Assembly (NCBI RefSeq): GCF_900218065.1
Contig: NZ_OBMU01000002.1
Span: 264,232-328,231, forward strand
Length of the DNA: 64,000 nt
Direction: 5' to 3'
Source of the DNA: Novosphingobium sp. Chol11
GTDB lineage: Bacteria; Pseudomonadota; Alphaproteobacteria; Sphingomonadales; Sphingomonadaceae
Position 1 is the stretch's first letter, and each line of letters opens with the position of its first letter. Below are positions 17,530 through 26,879 of this stretch, piece after piece. The notes under the pieces were generated by a model. The model saw nothing but the letters and a program-made list of their open reading frames with translations. It had not been told where the DNA came from and did not search any database. The translations under genes and the position numbers were made by a program.

Positions 17530-18423
17530 CTATGCGGGTCGGGGAAATCCCGTCCCGCGATCGGCCAGCCGTTGTTCGATGGCCAGGAACAGGGGAGGCG
17601 GCGCATTGAGCAGATGCTCCGCCTCCGCCGATGCAGCCCATCCCAGAGTGCGCTTGAGGTCGAACCCTGCGAGGAGGGGGCGGACTACGCCCTCTCGCCG
17701 GTAACAGAGCGGCATCACGGTGATGCCCAGGCCCGCGGCGATCAGGTTCAGGACGCGATCGTCGTCAGTGGACCGTAAAGCGAAATGCGGCCGCACGCCC
17801 CGTTCGGTGAAATGGCGGCTGGTGTCGGAGAGCGCCTCGCAATGACGGCGAACGATCATCACCTCATTGGCCAGTTCCTCTGCCGCGATGCTTTCGTGCC
17901 CGGCCAGGGGGTGATCCGCGGTCATCGCCAGGGCATAGCCTTCGGTGCAGACCGGCTTTTCCAGGAAGCGCTCGCCGCCGCGCTGGACCAGGGTCAATGC
18001 TATGTCGATCCGGCCTTTCGCCAAATGGCTGGTCAATTCCCGTTCGCTGCCGAAGATCAGTTCGAAGCGGTATTGCTTCATTGGCCGCGCCGCCGCGACA
18101 GCCTGCGCCACGAGCGCGCTCGGCACGCTGCCCAGAACGCCCAGCCGCAGGGATGGTGGATGATCGGCCGGGCTCATCGAACCAATGGCGAGGTTGAATT
18201 CCCGCTCTATTCTTCGCGCATGGACAAGGAAACGGCTCCCCGCTTCGGTCAGCTCGACGCGCTGGTTGGTCCGCACGAACAGCGGCGTCCCGAGGGTGCG
18301 TTCCAATTTCGCGATCCCGACCGACAGCGTGGGTTGCGACACATTGCAATGCGCGGCGGCGCGCGAGAAATTGCCCTGATCCACGACGGCCAGAAAATAG
18401 CGGAGGAGATAGCGGTCAAGCAT
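17530..18423 (-). CDS. LysR family transcriptional regulator
   Basis: This 297-residue protein has an N-terminal LysR winged helix (LRYFLAVVDQGNFSRAAAH, with SQPTLSVGIAKLE) and a periplasmic-binding-like effector domain. It is divergent from the isovaleryl-CoA dehydrogenase gene, the position expected for its regulator; liu operons are more often controlled by a MerR-type LiuR or a TetR protein. No strong ribosome site precedes the ATG. It converges on the GH5 gene with 6 bp between stops. Confidence 0.88.
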   Translation of the reverse strand: MLDRYLLRYFLAVVDQGNFSRAAAHCNVSQPTLSVGIAKLERTLGTPLFVRTNQRVELTEAGSRFLVHARRIEREFNLAIGSMSPADHPPSLRLGVLGSVPSALVAQAVAAARPMKQYRFELIFGSERELTSHLAKGRIDIALTLVQRGGERFLEKPVCTEGYALAMTADHPLAGHESIAAEELANEVMIVRRHCEALSDTSRHFTERGVRPHFALRSTDDDRVLNLIAAGLGITVMPLCYRREGVVRPLLAGFDLKRTLGWAASAEAEHLLNAPPPLFLAIEQRLADRGTGFPRPA

Positions 18424-18552
18424 CGTGGATATGGAGCGCGGACCTTGGAGCGAGTCTGATCATTATAGATAGCGTTAATAGCATGGATGGCGAAACTTCA
18501 ATTTATCGCTTGAGCAAAGGGATGATAAAGCATGGCGGCAGGAGAGTTTTCC
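18424..18552. promoter_or_regulatory. LysR-liu divergent promoter region
   Basis: A short inverted repeat, ATTA and TAAT separated by 10 bases (18462-18479), lies midway between the LysR and acyl-CoA dehydrogenase genes and could be part of a LysR box. The ribosome site GGAGAG seven bases before ATG 18553 decides that start. Confidence 0.35.
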
Positions 18553-19701
18553 ATGACCGATTTCGATTTTGCCCTGGGCGACAATGCCGACATGATCCGG
18601 GAGAGCGCCGCCCGCTTTGCCGCTGACAGGATCGCCCCGCTCGCGGCGGAGATCGATGAGAAGGACTGGTTTCCCCGCGACGAACTATGGACCGCTATGG
18701 GCGATCTGGGCCTGCACGGCATCACCGTTGAGGAGGAGTTTGGCGGCCTTGGCCTGGGCTATCTGGAGCATGTCGTCGCACAGGAGGAGGTGGCGCGTGC
18801 ATCGGCCTCCATCGGCCTGTCCTATGGCGCGCATTCCAACCTTTGCGTCAATCAGCTGCGCCGTTGGGGCAATGAAGCGCAAAAGGCCAGATATCTGCCC
18901 AAGCTGATCTCTGGCGAGCATGTCGGCAGCCTCGCCATGTCGGAAGCGGGAGCAGGCTCCGACGTCATGTCGATGAAGCTGAAGGCGCAGAAGAAGGGCG
19001 ATCGCTACATTCTCAACGGCACCAAATTCTGGATCACCAACGCGGCTTATGCCGACACGCTGGTCGTCTACGCCAAGACCGGCGAAGGATCGAAGGGCAT
19101 CACCACCTTCATCGTTGAAAAGGGGATGAAGGGCTTTTCGATCGGGCAGAAGATCGCGAAGGTGGGGATGCGCGGATCGCCTACATCGGAACTGGTGTTC
19201 GAGGATTGCGAAGTCCCGGAAGAGAATATCATGGGCCCGTTGAGCGGCGGCGCGGGTGTGCTGATGTCGGGGCTCGATTATGAGCGCACCGTGCTGTCGG
19301 GCATCCAGCTTGGCATCATGCAGGCCTGCCTCGACGTGGTGCTGCCCTATGTCCGGGAGCGCAGGCAGTTCGGAAAGCCAATCGGCGCGTTCCAGCTGAT
19401 GCAGGCGAAGATCGCGGACATGTATGTCGCGCTCAACAGCGCCCGCGCTTATGTTTATGCCGTGGCGAAGGCGTGTGACGCGGGCAGGACGACGCGTTTC
19501 GATGCGGCGGGCGCGATCCTGCTGGCGTCGGAAAATGCGATGAAGACCGCGCTGGAAGCGGTGCAGGCGCTGGGCGGGGCGGGCTATACCAAGGATTGGC
19601 CGGTCGAACGCTATATGCGCGACGCCAAGCTGCTGGATATCGGCGCGGGGACCAATGAAATCCGCCGGATGCTGATCGGCCGGGAGTTGATCGGGGCATG
19701 A
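18553..19701 (+). CDS. liuA: Isovaleryl-CoA dehydrogenase
   Basis: This 382-residue acyl-CoA dehydrogenase would convert isovaleryl-CoA to 3-methylcrotonyl-CoA in leucine breakdown. It has the family signatures [11 protein letters not shown] and [18 protein letters not shown], with the catalytic glutamate expected in the [12 protein letters not shown] region for isovaleryl enzymes. ATG 18553 follows GGAGAG; an ATG at 18532 is poorly placed. It overlaps the carboxylase beta gene by four bases (ATGA), so the two are translationally coupled. The specificity is assigned mainly from the operon. Confidence 0.9.
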   Translation: MTDFDFALGDNADMIRESAARFAADRIAPLAAEIDEKDWFPRDELWTAMGDLGLHGITVEEEFGGLGLGYLEHVVAQEEVARASASIGLSYGAHSNLCVNQLRRWGNEAQKARYLPKLISGEHVGSLAMSEAGAGSDVMSMKLKAQKKGDRYILNGTKFWITNAAYADTLVVYAKTGEGSKGITTFIVEKGMKGFSIGQKIAKVGMRGSPTSELVFEDCEVPEENIMGPLSGGAGVLMSGLDYERTVLSGIQLGIMQACLDVVLPYVRERRQFGKPIGAFQLMQAKIADMYVALNSARAYVYAVAKACDAGRTTRFDAAGAILLASENAMKTALEAVQALGGAGYTKDWPVERYMRDAKLLDIGAGTNEIRRMLIGRELIGA

Positions 19702-21299
19702 GCGCGCCGGTTCTGGATACGAAGCTTTCGCGGGAAGGAGAGGGCTTTCGCGCGAACGCCGCGCATAATCGCGCGCTGGCCGAGCAACTGCGTGAAAGGG
19801 TCGCCGCCGCTGGCTTGGGTGGTTCGGAAAATGCCCGTGCCAAACATGTGGCGCGCGGCAAGCTGCTGCCCCGCGATCGGGTGGAACGGCTGCTCGATCC
19901 GGGATCGCCCTTTCTGGAAATAGGCCAGCTTGCCGCCAACGGCCTTTATCATGACGAAGTGCCCGGCGCGGGCATCATTACGGGCATCGGCCGGGTGTCC
20001 GGCCGTCAGGTGATGATCGTCTGCAACGATGCGACGGTGAAGGGCGGCACCTATTATCCCTTGACCGTCAAGAAGCATCTGCGCGCGCAGGAGATCGCGC
20101 TAGAAAACCGGCTGCCCTGCATTTATCTGGTCGACAGTGGCGGCGCGAACCTGCCCAACCAGGCGGACGTTTTCCCCGACAAGGAGCATTTCGGCCGCAT
20201 CTTCTACAATCAGGCGAACCTGTCGGCGCGCGGCATCCCGCAAATCGCCTGCGTCATGGGAAGCTGCACGGCCGGCGGCGCCTATGTCCCCGCCATGTCC
20301 GACGAAACCGTGATCGTGCGCAATCAGGGCACAATCTTCCTCGCCGGGCCGCCGCTGGTGCAGGCGGCGACGGGCGAAGTCATTTCGGCCGAGGATCTGG
20401 GCGGCGGCGACCTGCATGGCCGCAAGTCCGGCGTGGTGGATCATGTCGCGGACAATGACGACCATGCGCTTTCGATCGTGCGCGACATCATCTCGACGCT
20501 TGCGCCGGACTTAACGCCCGTCGTCAATCTGCGCGGTGTGAAGCCGCCCAAATATGATCCGCGCGATCTCTACGGCATCGTGCCCCAGGATGTCCGCGCG
20601 CCCTATGACGTGCGCGAGGTGATTGCGCGCATCGTCGACGGCAGCGAATTTCATGAATTCAAGGCGCTTTACGGCACCACGCTCGTCTGCGGCTTTGCGC
20701 ATATCTGGGGCATACCGGTCGCGATCCTCGCCAATAATGGCGTGTTGTTCAGCGAGAGCGCGGTCAAGGGCGCGCATTTCATCGAGCTTGCCTGCCAGCG
20801 GCGTATTCCGCTGCTCTTCCTCCAGAATATCTCCGGCTTCATGGTCGGGGGGAAATATGAGGCGGAGGGGATTGCCAAGAATGGCGCGAAGCTGGTGACG
20901 GCGGTCGCGACGGCGCAGGTGCCCAAGATCACGCTGCTGATCGGCGGCAGCTTTGGCGCGGGCAATTACGGCATGTGCGGCCGGGCCTATCAGCCGCGCT
21001 TCCTCTTCACCTGGCCCAATGCGCGCATTTCGGTGATGGGCGGCGAACAGGCCGCATCGGTGCTCGCCACCGTGCATCGCGATGCGGCCAAATGGTCGCC
21101 CGAGCAAGCCGAAGCCTTCAAGGCGCCGATCCGCGAAAAATATGAGCAGGAAGGCAATCCCTATTATGCCACCGCGCGCCTGTGGGACGATGGCATCGTC
21201 GATCCGGCGCAGACCCGCGACGTACTGGGCCTCGCCTTCGCCGCGACGCTGAACGCGCCGATCGCCGAACGGCCGCAGTTCGGCATCTTCAGGATGTGA
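19698..21299 (+). CDS. liuB: 3-methylcrotonyl-CoA carboxylase, carboxyltransferase (beta) subunit
   Basis: This 533-residue carboxyltransferase moves CO2 from carboxybiotin to 3-methylcrotonyl-CoA. Seen motifs include [35 protein letters not shown], and [15 protein letters not shown] with [14 protein letters not shown], as in MCC beta rather than propionyl-CoA carboxylase. It is full length and coupled to liuA upstream. Its partner subunit starts 427 bp downstream, a gap filled almost wholly by a GIY-YIG element. Confidence 0.92.
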   Translation: MSAPVLDTKLSREGEGFRANAAHNRALAEQLRERVAAAGLGGSENARAKHVARGKLLPRDRVERLLDPGSPFLEIGQLAANGLYHDEVPGAGIITGIGRVSGRQVMIVCNDATVKGGTYYPLTVKKHLRAQEIALENRLPCIYLVDSGGANLPNQADVFPDKEHFGRIFYNQANLSARGIPQIACVMGSCTAGGAYVPAMSDETVIVRNQGTIFLAGPPLVQAATGEVISAEDLGGGDLHGRKSGVVDHVADNDDHALSIVRDIISTLAPDLTPVVNLRGVKPPKYDPRDLYGIVPQDVRAPYDVREVIARIVDGSEFHEFKALYGTTLVCGFAHIWGIPVAILANNGVLFSESAVKGAHFIELACQRRIPLLFLQNISGFMVGGKYEAEGIAKNGAKLVTAVATAQVPKITLLIGGSFGAGNYGMCGRAYQPRFLFTWPNARISVMGGEQAASVLATVHRDAAKWSPEQAEAFKAPIREKYEQEGNPYYATARLWDDGIVDPAQTRDVLGLAFAATLNAPIAERPQFGIFRM

Positions 21300-21321
21300 A
21301 GGACGGTATGTTTACTCGTTA

Positions 21322-21350
21322 TCGTCATGCTGAACGTGTTTCAGCATCCA
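21322..21350 (+). repeat. Left REP-like palindromic repeat of the GIY-YIG element
   Basis: This 29-bp unit contains a hairpin (ATGCTGAA at 21327-21334 pairing with TTCAGCAT at 21340-21347, 5-base loop). Its reverse complement recurs at 21683-21711 with two differences. The stop codon of the enclosed GIY-YIG gene lies inside it. Confidence 0.85.
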
Positions 21351-21658
21351 TCGGGCCGCAGCGGAGGAAGCCCGAGCGACGGCGCAAGGTCCGCCCAATG
21401 CGGGTTGTCGCTTTCGATCAGATTGATCTTCCACTGGCGGTGCCATCGCTTCAGCTGCTTCTCGCGCAGGATTGCGCGTTCCATGTCGCCGAACATCTCG
21501 AATCGGACAAGCTGATGCACCGCATAGCGCGCGGTGAATCCGGGAAGAGCGTTGCCAAGATGCTGGTGCAACCGGGACATCAGGTTGGAGGTGACGCCTA
21601 TGTAGATCGTCCCATAGGGCCTGCTGCTGAGAATGTAGACGCAAGGCTGCTTTTCCAT
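21341..21658 (-). CDS. Small GIY-YIG domain endonuclease-like protein
   Basis: This 105-residue protein has a single GIY-YIG nuclease domain: VYILSSRPYGTIYIGVTSN carries the two tyrosine motifs, SRLHQH the conserved arginine, and the AILREKQLKRW helix the metal-binding glutamate. There is no DNA-binding domain. The ATG at 21658 follows AGGG by seven bases. It runs against the liu operon, and is enclosed by inverted 29-bp REP-like repeats, with its stop codon in the left one. The arrangement suggests a small mobile or repeat-propagating unit, by analogy with REP-associated transposases; alternatively it is a YhbQ-like housekeeping nuclease. Confidence 0.85.
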   Translation of the reverse strand: MEKQPCVYILSSRPYGTIYIGVTSNLMSRLHQHLGNALPGFTARYAVHQLVRFEMFGDMERAILREKQLKRWHRQWKINLIESDNPHWADLAPSLGLPPLRPDGC

Positions 21659-21682
21659 GACGGCCCTGGGCCTGCCGCCAAA

Positions 21683-21711
21683 TGGATGCTGAAACAAGTT
21701 CAGCGTGACGA
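21683..21711 (-). repeat. Right REP-like palindromic repeat of the GIY-YIG element
   Basis: This is the inverted copy of the 21322-21350 unit, identical at 27 of 29 positions. It ends 15 bp before the GTG start of the biotin carboxylase gene, so it replaces most of that gene's usual upstream region. Confidence 0.85.
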
Positions 21712-21726
21712 AGTTGGGAAATCCCT

Positions 21727-23571
21727 GTGATCCAGTCTCTTCTCATCGCCAATCGCGGCGAAATCGCTTGCCGGATCATCCGCACCGCGCGGCGGCTGGG
21801 CATCCGCACCGTCGCGGTCTATTCCGATGCCGACGCGGAAGCGCTGCACGTTCGCTCTGCCGACGAGGCGGTGCATATCGGGCCATCGCCGGTTCGGGAA
21901 TCCTATCTGCTGGGCGAAAGGATCATCGCCGCGGCCAGGCAGACCGGCGCGGAGGCGATCCATCCGGGCTATGGCTTCCTTTCGGAAAATGCCGCGTTTG
22001 CGCAGGCCGTCATTGATGCGGGACTGATCTGGGTCGGGCCCAATCCGTCCTCGATTACCGCCATGGGGCTGAAGGACGCGGCCAAGACGCTGATGCAGGA
22101 TGCGGGAGTGCCGACCACGCCCGGCTATCTGGGCGACGATCAGTCCCCGGAGCGGCTCGGGCAAGAAGCCGACGCGATCGGCTATCCCGTGCTGATCAAG
22201 GCAGTGGCGGGCGGTGGCGGCAAGGGCATGCGCAAGGTCGACAGCGCCGCAGACTTTGCCGACGCGCTGCTTTCCTGCCAGCGCGAGGCGGCGTCGAGCT
22301 TCGGTAATGACGCCGTGCTGCTGGAAAAATGGATCACCAACCCGCGCCATATCGAGGTGCAGATATTCGGCGACGTTCATGGCAATGTCGTCCATCTGTT
22401 CGAACGCGACTGCTCGCTCCAGCGCCGTCACCAGAAGGTGATCGAGGAAGCGCCTGCGCCAGGGATGGACGCGGAAACGCGCGCGGCGGTCTGCCGGGCG
22501 GCGGTGAATGCGGCGAAGGCGGTAAACTATGTCGGCGCGGGCACGATCGAATTCATCGCCGATGGTTCGGAGGGTCTGAAGGCCGACCGCATCTGGTTCA
22601 TGGAGATGAACACGCGGTTGCAGGTCGAGCATCCCGTTACCGAAGCGATTACGGGCCAGGACCTGGTCGAATGGCAGCTTCGGGTCGCTTGCGGAGAAAA
22701 GCTGTCGAAGAGCCAGGAGGAACTGTCGATCGACGGCTGGGCGATGGAGGCACGCCTCTATGCGGAGGACCCGGCCAAGGGATTCCTGCCCTCGATCGGC
22801 AGGCTCGACGTCTTTGAGCTCAACGACCGGAACGTGCGCGTCGATACCGGTGTGAATCAGGGCGCGGAAATTTCCCCTTTCTACGACCCGATGATCGCCA
22901 AGGTTATTGCGCATGGTGCGACCCGCGATGCCGCCCGATCGGCGCTGGCGCAGGCGCTGGATGAAAGCGCGGTCTGGCCGCTCAAGACCAATGCCGCTTT
23001 TCTCATGAAGGCGCTGGAGCATCCCGATTTCGCCGCCGCGCGGCTGGACACCGGGCTGATCGAGCGTGCGGGCGAGGCGCTGATGCCGCCCGCCCGGCCA
23101 AGCGAGGAAGCGCTCGCCGATGCCGCCGCCAGCCTGTCGCGGGGCGGCGGCCTTGCTGGCTTTCGTCTCAACGCCCCGGTGCGGCGCGAAGGCATGTTCC
23201 TGCTGGATGGGGAGGCGGTGACGATCGCCTATGATCCCTGTCAGGGCGGCGACGGCGCTGACGATGTGCTGGTGGCGGAGGGTGGCCAGGTCTGGCGTCT
23301 CGCGCCGTGGCGCGCCGGTGGAGCGGCGGGGACGGACGCGGGGGACGGTGCGATCCTTTCGCCGATGCCGGGGCGCATCATCGCCGTCGCCGTCGCGGCG
23401 GGGGAGGCGGTCACCAAGGGGCAAAAGCTCTTGACGCTCGAAGCGATGAAGATGGAACATTGCCTCGTCGCGCCTTTCGACGGCACGATCGCGCAACTCA
23501 ACGCCAGCGAAGGCGCACAGGTGAGCGAGGGCGCGCTGCTGGTGAAGATAGAGAAGGGGGATGCGGCCTGA
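21727..23571 (+). CDS. liuD: 3-methylcrotonyl-CoA carboxylase, biotin-carboxylase (alpha) subunit
   Basis: This 614-residue protein joins a biotin carboxylase (LIANRGEIACRIIRTARRLG; ATP-grasp with AVAGGGGKGMRKV; EMNTRLQVEHPVTE) to a C-terminal biotinyl domain with the attachment lysine in LEAMKMEH. It carboxylates biotin for the beta subunit. It uses a GTG start with only a weak ribosome site, immediately after the right repeat of the GIY-YIG element, so expression may have changed after insertion. Its stop overlaps the MaoC start (TGATG). Confidence 0.92.
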   Translation: MIQSLLIANRGEIACRIIRTARRLGIRTVAVYSDADAEALHVRSADEAVHIGPSPVRESYLLGERIIAAARQTGAEAIHPGYGFLSENAAFAQAVIDAGLIWVGPNPSSITAMGLKDAAKTLMQDAGVPTTPGYLGDDQSPERLGQEADAIGYPVLIKAVAGGGGKGMRKVDSAADFADALLSCQREAASSFGNDAVLLEKWITNPRHIEVQIFGDVHGNVVHLFERDCSLQRRHQKVIEEAPAPGMDAETRAAVCRAAVNAAKAVNYVGAGTIEFIADGSEGLKADRIWFMEMNTRLQVEHPVTEAITGQDLVEWQLRVACGEKLSKSQEELSIDGWAMEARLYAEDPAKGFLPSIGRLDVFELNDRNVRVDTGVNQGAEISPFYDPMIAKVIAHGATRDAARSALAQALDESAVWPLKTNAAFLMKALEHPDFAAARLDTGLIERAGEALMPPARPSEEALADAAASLSRGGGLAGFRLNAPVRREGMFLLDGEAVTIAYDPCQGGDGADDVLVAEGGQVWRLAPWRAGGAAGTDAGDGAILSPMPGRIIAVAVAAGEAVTKGQKLLTLEAMKMEHCLVAPFDGTIAQLNASEGAQVSEGALLVKIEKGDAA

Positions 23572-24023
23572 TGGCGGGCAAGTTTTTCGACCAGTGGCAG
23601 ATGGGCGAGACGCTGCGCCACGAGATCCGCCGCACTGTGACGGAGACGGACAACCTCCTCTTTTCGACCATGACGCATAATCCGCAGCCGCTGCACATCG
23701 ACGTGGAGGCGGCCAAGGCGAGCGAGTTTGGCCAGATCCTGGTCAACGGCACTTTCACCTTCGCGCTGATGATCGGCCTGACGGTTGGCGACACGACGCT
23801 TGGCACGCTGATCGCGAACCTTGGCTATGACAAGCTCGTCATGCCAAAGCCGGTCTTCATCGGCGACACGCTCCGCGCGGAAACCGAGGTGATGGAGCTA
23901 AAAGCCAGCAAGTCCCGCCCAGGCGCGGGAATTGTCACCTTCGCGCACCGCATGATCAACCAGCGTGACGAAATCGTGTGCCAATGCCTGCGCATGACCT
24001 TGATCAAGGGCAGCAATAGCTGA
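23571..24023 (+). CDS. MaoC-like enoyl-CoA hydratase/dehydratase
   Basis: This 150-residue hot-dog-fold protein has the hydratase-2 type motif region FSTMTHNPQPLHIDVEAA (asparagine-proline-x-x-histidine active-site pattern) and GFTFALMIGL-like central helix region (NGTFTFALMIGLTV). It would hydrate an unsaturated acyl-CoA. The ATG overlaps the liuD stop by one base, so it is translated with the liu operon. It may replace or add to the usual methylglutaconyl-CoA hydratase step, but this is inferred; citramalyl or mesaconyl-type substrates are alternatives. Confidence 0.85.
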   Translation: MAGKFFDQWQMGETLRHEIRRTVTETDNLLFSTMTHNPQPLHIDVEAAKASEFGQILVNGTFTFALMIGLTVGDTTLGTLIANLGYDKLVMPKPVFIGDTLRAETEVMELKASKSRPGAGIVTFAHRMINQRDEIVCQCLRMTLIKGSNS

Positions 24024-24136
24024 CATTGCGCCATTTCCTTGCATCGCCAAAGGCCCTTACGTTAGGGGACTGCCAGAATCGATCGCGAGAGTGCGATTAG
24101 CAGCGGCAGGACCGCGAAAAAGGGGCAAGGCGTTCG

Positions 24137-25774
24137 ATGATGGCGAAAGCGGATTTTATCGTGGTGGGGACGGGCGCGGGCGGCCTTGCGGGCGCGATTT
24201 CCGCCAAGCTCAGCGGCCTCAACCCGATCATTATCGAAAAGGCGTCCTGCTGGGGCGGCACCAGCGCTCTTTCCGGCGGCGGCGTCTGGATTCCCAACAA
24301 CCACCTGATGCAGCGGGACGGGATCGAAGACAGTTTTGACGCCGCGTTCGCCTATATGGAAGCAACCATCGGCGATGTCGGCCCGGCCAGCAGCCGGGAA
24401 CGCAAGACCGCTTATCTGAATGCTGGTCCGGACATGGTACGGGGCCTGGAAGCACAGGGGCTGGGCTGGCGCCGGGCGCCGCGATACCCCGACTATCACC
24501 AGGATCAGCCGGGCGCGCGCGTCGGCCGCACGCTGGAGGGAGTGAGCTTCGACGGAAATAAACTGGCGGGCTGGCTCAAGACCATGCGCACGTCCGGCAT
24601 GCCGTCGATGGTGATGAGCACGGATGACGCCCCCCAGGTTCCGACCATGCTGCGGTCGTTCAAGTCCTTTTCCGCCGCCATGCGCATGATGGGGCGGACG
24701 CTGGCCTGGCGGGTGCGCGGGCGCGAACCCCTTTCGATGGGGCCGACGCTGGTCGCGCAGCTGATGGCGATCGTCCAAAGGCTGGGAATACCCGTCCTGC
24801 TTGATACGCCGATCAAATCGCTGATCAAGGATGGCGATCGGGTCGTGGGCGTGGTCGCGGGCGAAGGGCCTGCCGAACAACGGTTCATGGCCCCGCACGG
24901 CGTGTTGCTCGCCACCGGCGGCTTCGCAAAGAACAGCAGCTATCGCAGGCAGTTTCAGGAAGTGGACGGCCGATGGAGCCCGGCCAGCCCCGACGACACG
25001 GGCGATGGCCAGCAGATCGGGGCACAGGCTGGCGCCGATCTCGCGCTGATGGACGCAGCCACCTGGTATCCGGTATCGATCCTGCCCGATGGCACCATCA
25101 ATGCCGGGATCTGGGAGCGCACCTTGCCCGGATCGATCATCGTCGATGCGTCCGGCCAGCGCTACACGAATGAAGCGGCGTCCTATGTGGATGCGGGCCG
25201 TGCCATGCTGGACCGTGACAAGAGCGTCAGCGCGGTGCCAAGCTGGCTCATCTTCGACAACCGCTATCGCAGCCGCTATTTCTTCGGCTCCACGCCTCCG
25301 GGAGTGAATGGCGAATTTTTGAAGAGCGGCTTCTTCATCAAGGCGCCGACGCTTGGCGAATTGGCGGAGAAATGCGGCATCGACGCGGATGGATTGAACC
25401 GGACGGTGCAACACGTAAACGCCATGGCGCAAAAGGGCGTCGACGAAGATTTCGGCCGTGGCGACAATGTCTATGATCAATATTATGGCGATCCCAACAA
25501 CCGGCCCAATCCGTCCTTCGGCCCGATCGACAAAGCGCCATTTTACGCCACCCGCTTCTATCCCGGCGATCTCAGCACCAAGGGCGGGTTGATGGCGGAC
25601 GAACATGCGCGGGTCCTTCGCGCCGATGGCAGCGTGATCGAAGGACTGTACGCCGCTGGCAACTGCGCCGCGCCGGTCATGGGCCGGACCTATCCGGGCG
25701 CGGGCGCGACCCTGGGGCCATCCATGGTATTTGCCTGGATCGCCGGGAAGCATGCCGCCGCAAAGGCGGGGTAA
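24137..25774 (+). CDS. FAD-binding dehydrogenase, 3-ketosteroid-delta1-dehydrogenase-like
   Basis: This 545-residue flavoprotein has an N-terminal dinucleotide fold (DFIVVGTGAGGLAGAISA), GGTSALSGGGVWIPNN, and a C-terminal FAD segment (GLYAAGNCAAPVMGRTYPG, GATLGPSMVFAWIAG) as in the KstD/fumarate reductase flavoprotein family. It probably introduces a double bond into a ketosteroid-like or related compound. Tandem ATGs open the gene; AAGG precedes them. It follows the liu operon by 113 bp, so it may be separately expressed. Confidence 0.85.
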   Translation: MMAKADFIVVGTGAGGLAGAISAKLSGLNPIIIEKASCWGGTSALSGGGVWIPNNHLMQRDGIEDSFDAAFAYMEATIGDVGPASSRERKTAYLNAGPDMVRGLEAQGLGWRRAPRYPDYHQDQPGARVGRTLEGVSFDGNKLAGWLKTMRTSGMPSMVMSTDDAPQVPTMLRSFKSFSAAMRMMGRTLAWRVRGREPLSMGPTLVAQLMAIVQRLGIPVLLDTPIKSLIKDGDRVVGVVAGEGPAEQRFMAPHGVLLATGGFAKNSSYRRQFQEVDGRWSPASPDDTGDGQQIGAQAGADLALMDAATWYPVSILPDGTINAGIWERTLPGSIIVDASGQRYTNEAASYVDAGRAMLDRDKSVSAVPSWLIFDNRYRSRYFFGSTPPGVNGEFLKSGFFIKAPTLGELAEKCGIDADGLNRTVQHVNAMAQKGVDEDFGRGDNVYDQYYGDPNNRPNPSFGPIDKAPFYATRFYPGDLSTKGGLMADEHARVLRADGSVIEGLYAAGNCAAPVMGRTYPGAGATLGPSMVFAWIAGKHAAAKAG

Positions 25775-25871
25775 GCCTTCTCAAAGGGTGCGCGATAAGG
25801 AGAAGCCGAAACCTTTTGGGTAAGACTTTCGCGCCAAAGACATGCGCGGACCCGTCAACTATCACCGTTGA

Positions 25872-26879
25872 ATGGCATCCGATACGACCTGGTGGAATCA
25901 GACGGGTTCACAGCTTCTGGCGCTTGGCGATTGGTGCGCCCGGGAAGGGCGGCGGGCACCCGTTCGCCTTGTCCTGCACGTCGCTGTCGGGGTTGCATTT
26001 CTCTGGCTCTTCTTGCGGCAAGTGGATCTGGGCCCCGCCCTCGCGGCCGCCGGCCGGGCGTCCATCCTGCCGCTGTCGATCGCGCTTGCCGCTTACGCCG
26101 CCGACTTCCTGCTACGCGCGGCCCGCTTCTGGCTGTTGCTGATGCGGGCGTCCGGGCAAAGCTTGCCCTGGGCCAGGGTGCCTGGTCCGTTCATCGCCAG
26201 CTTCGGGATCAGCGACCTGCTGCCCTTGCGCGCGGGGGATGTGTTCCGCCTGCTCTGGTTCCAGCGGAACATGGGGCTGCGGTCTGGAACCGTGCTTGGG
26301 GCGATGATGGTAGAGCGCTTTTTCGACCTGTTCACACTTCTGCTGCTGGGCCTTGGCATCTTCGCATGGCACGTTGCGGGCGACTGGCTTTTCTGCCTGA
26401 TGCTGCTGATCCTTGTCTGCGGCGTGGCCGGATTGCTGGTGCTGATCGGGAGCCGCATGGCGGAAAAGGCGGGCAGCATGCGCCACAAATGGCTGGCATG
26501 GCTGGTGTCCGCCATCGGTTGTTTCCAGATGCTGCGGTCGCTGCGGCTGCTGGCCGGTCTGACGGCCATGTCGCTCCTCTGCTGGTTGCTGGAAGCGATG
26601 GTCATGATGGGCGCGTGGATCAGCCTGAACGGCGCTATGGAGCGGTGGGCGGCGCCCATGGCCGCCTTCGTCGGCAGCACGCTTGGCACCCTGTTTCCCG
26701 GTTTGCCGGGCCATTTCGGCACGTTCGAACTGTTCGGGCTGGAGATTTTTTCGCGCAGTGGCGTGGAGCCGGGATTTGCCGCCGCTGTCCTGCTGCTGGC
26801 GCATCTTCTGCTGTGGGCACCGACGGCGTTGTTCGCGATCCTGTGGCTGCCGCTCAGCGGGTCAGGAAAGACGGCGTAG
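25872..26879 (+). CDS. Integral membrane protein, PF03706 (LPG synthase TM / UPF0104) family
   Basis: This 335-residue protein has about eight hydrophobic helices and the family's conserved patches (SDLLPLRAGDVFRLLWF, VERFFDLFTLLLLG, LPGHFGTFELFG). Relatives include the membrane part of MprF, the hopanoid protein HpnL and polyprenyl-glycan flippase-like proteins. Its last 18 bp overlap the end of the epimerase gene of the opposite operon. A lipid-flipping or lipid-linked sugar role together with that operon is inferred, not shown. Confidence 0.8.
   Translation: MASDTTWWNQTGSQLLALGDWCAREGRRAPVRLVLHVAVGVAFLWLFLRQVDLGPALAAAGRASILPLSIALAAYAADFLLRAARFWLLLMRASGQSLPWARVPGPFIASFGISDLLPLRAGDVFRLLWFQRNMGLRSGTVLGAMMVERFFDLFTLLLLGLGIFAWHVAGDWLFCLMLLILVCGVAGLLVLIGSRMAEKAGSMRHKWLAWLVSAIGCFQMLRSLRLLAGLTAMSLLCWLLEAMVMMGAWISLNGAMERWAAPMAAFVGSTLGTLFPGLPGHFGTFELFGLEIFSRSGVEPGFAAAVLLLAHLLLWAPTALFAILWLPLSGSGKTA

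Noticed and set aside
21341..21697. GIY-YIG gene considered as a homing endonuclease within an intron or intein
   Set aside because: Both flanking carboxylase genes are whole, so no intron or intein is needed, and the protein lacks a DNA-recognition domain.
21700..23496. Long antisense open frame opposite liuD
   Set aside because: It is arginine- and histidine-rich without domains, while the plus strand encodes a complete biotin carboxylase.
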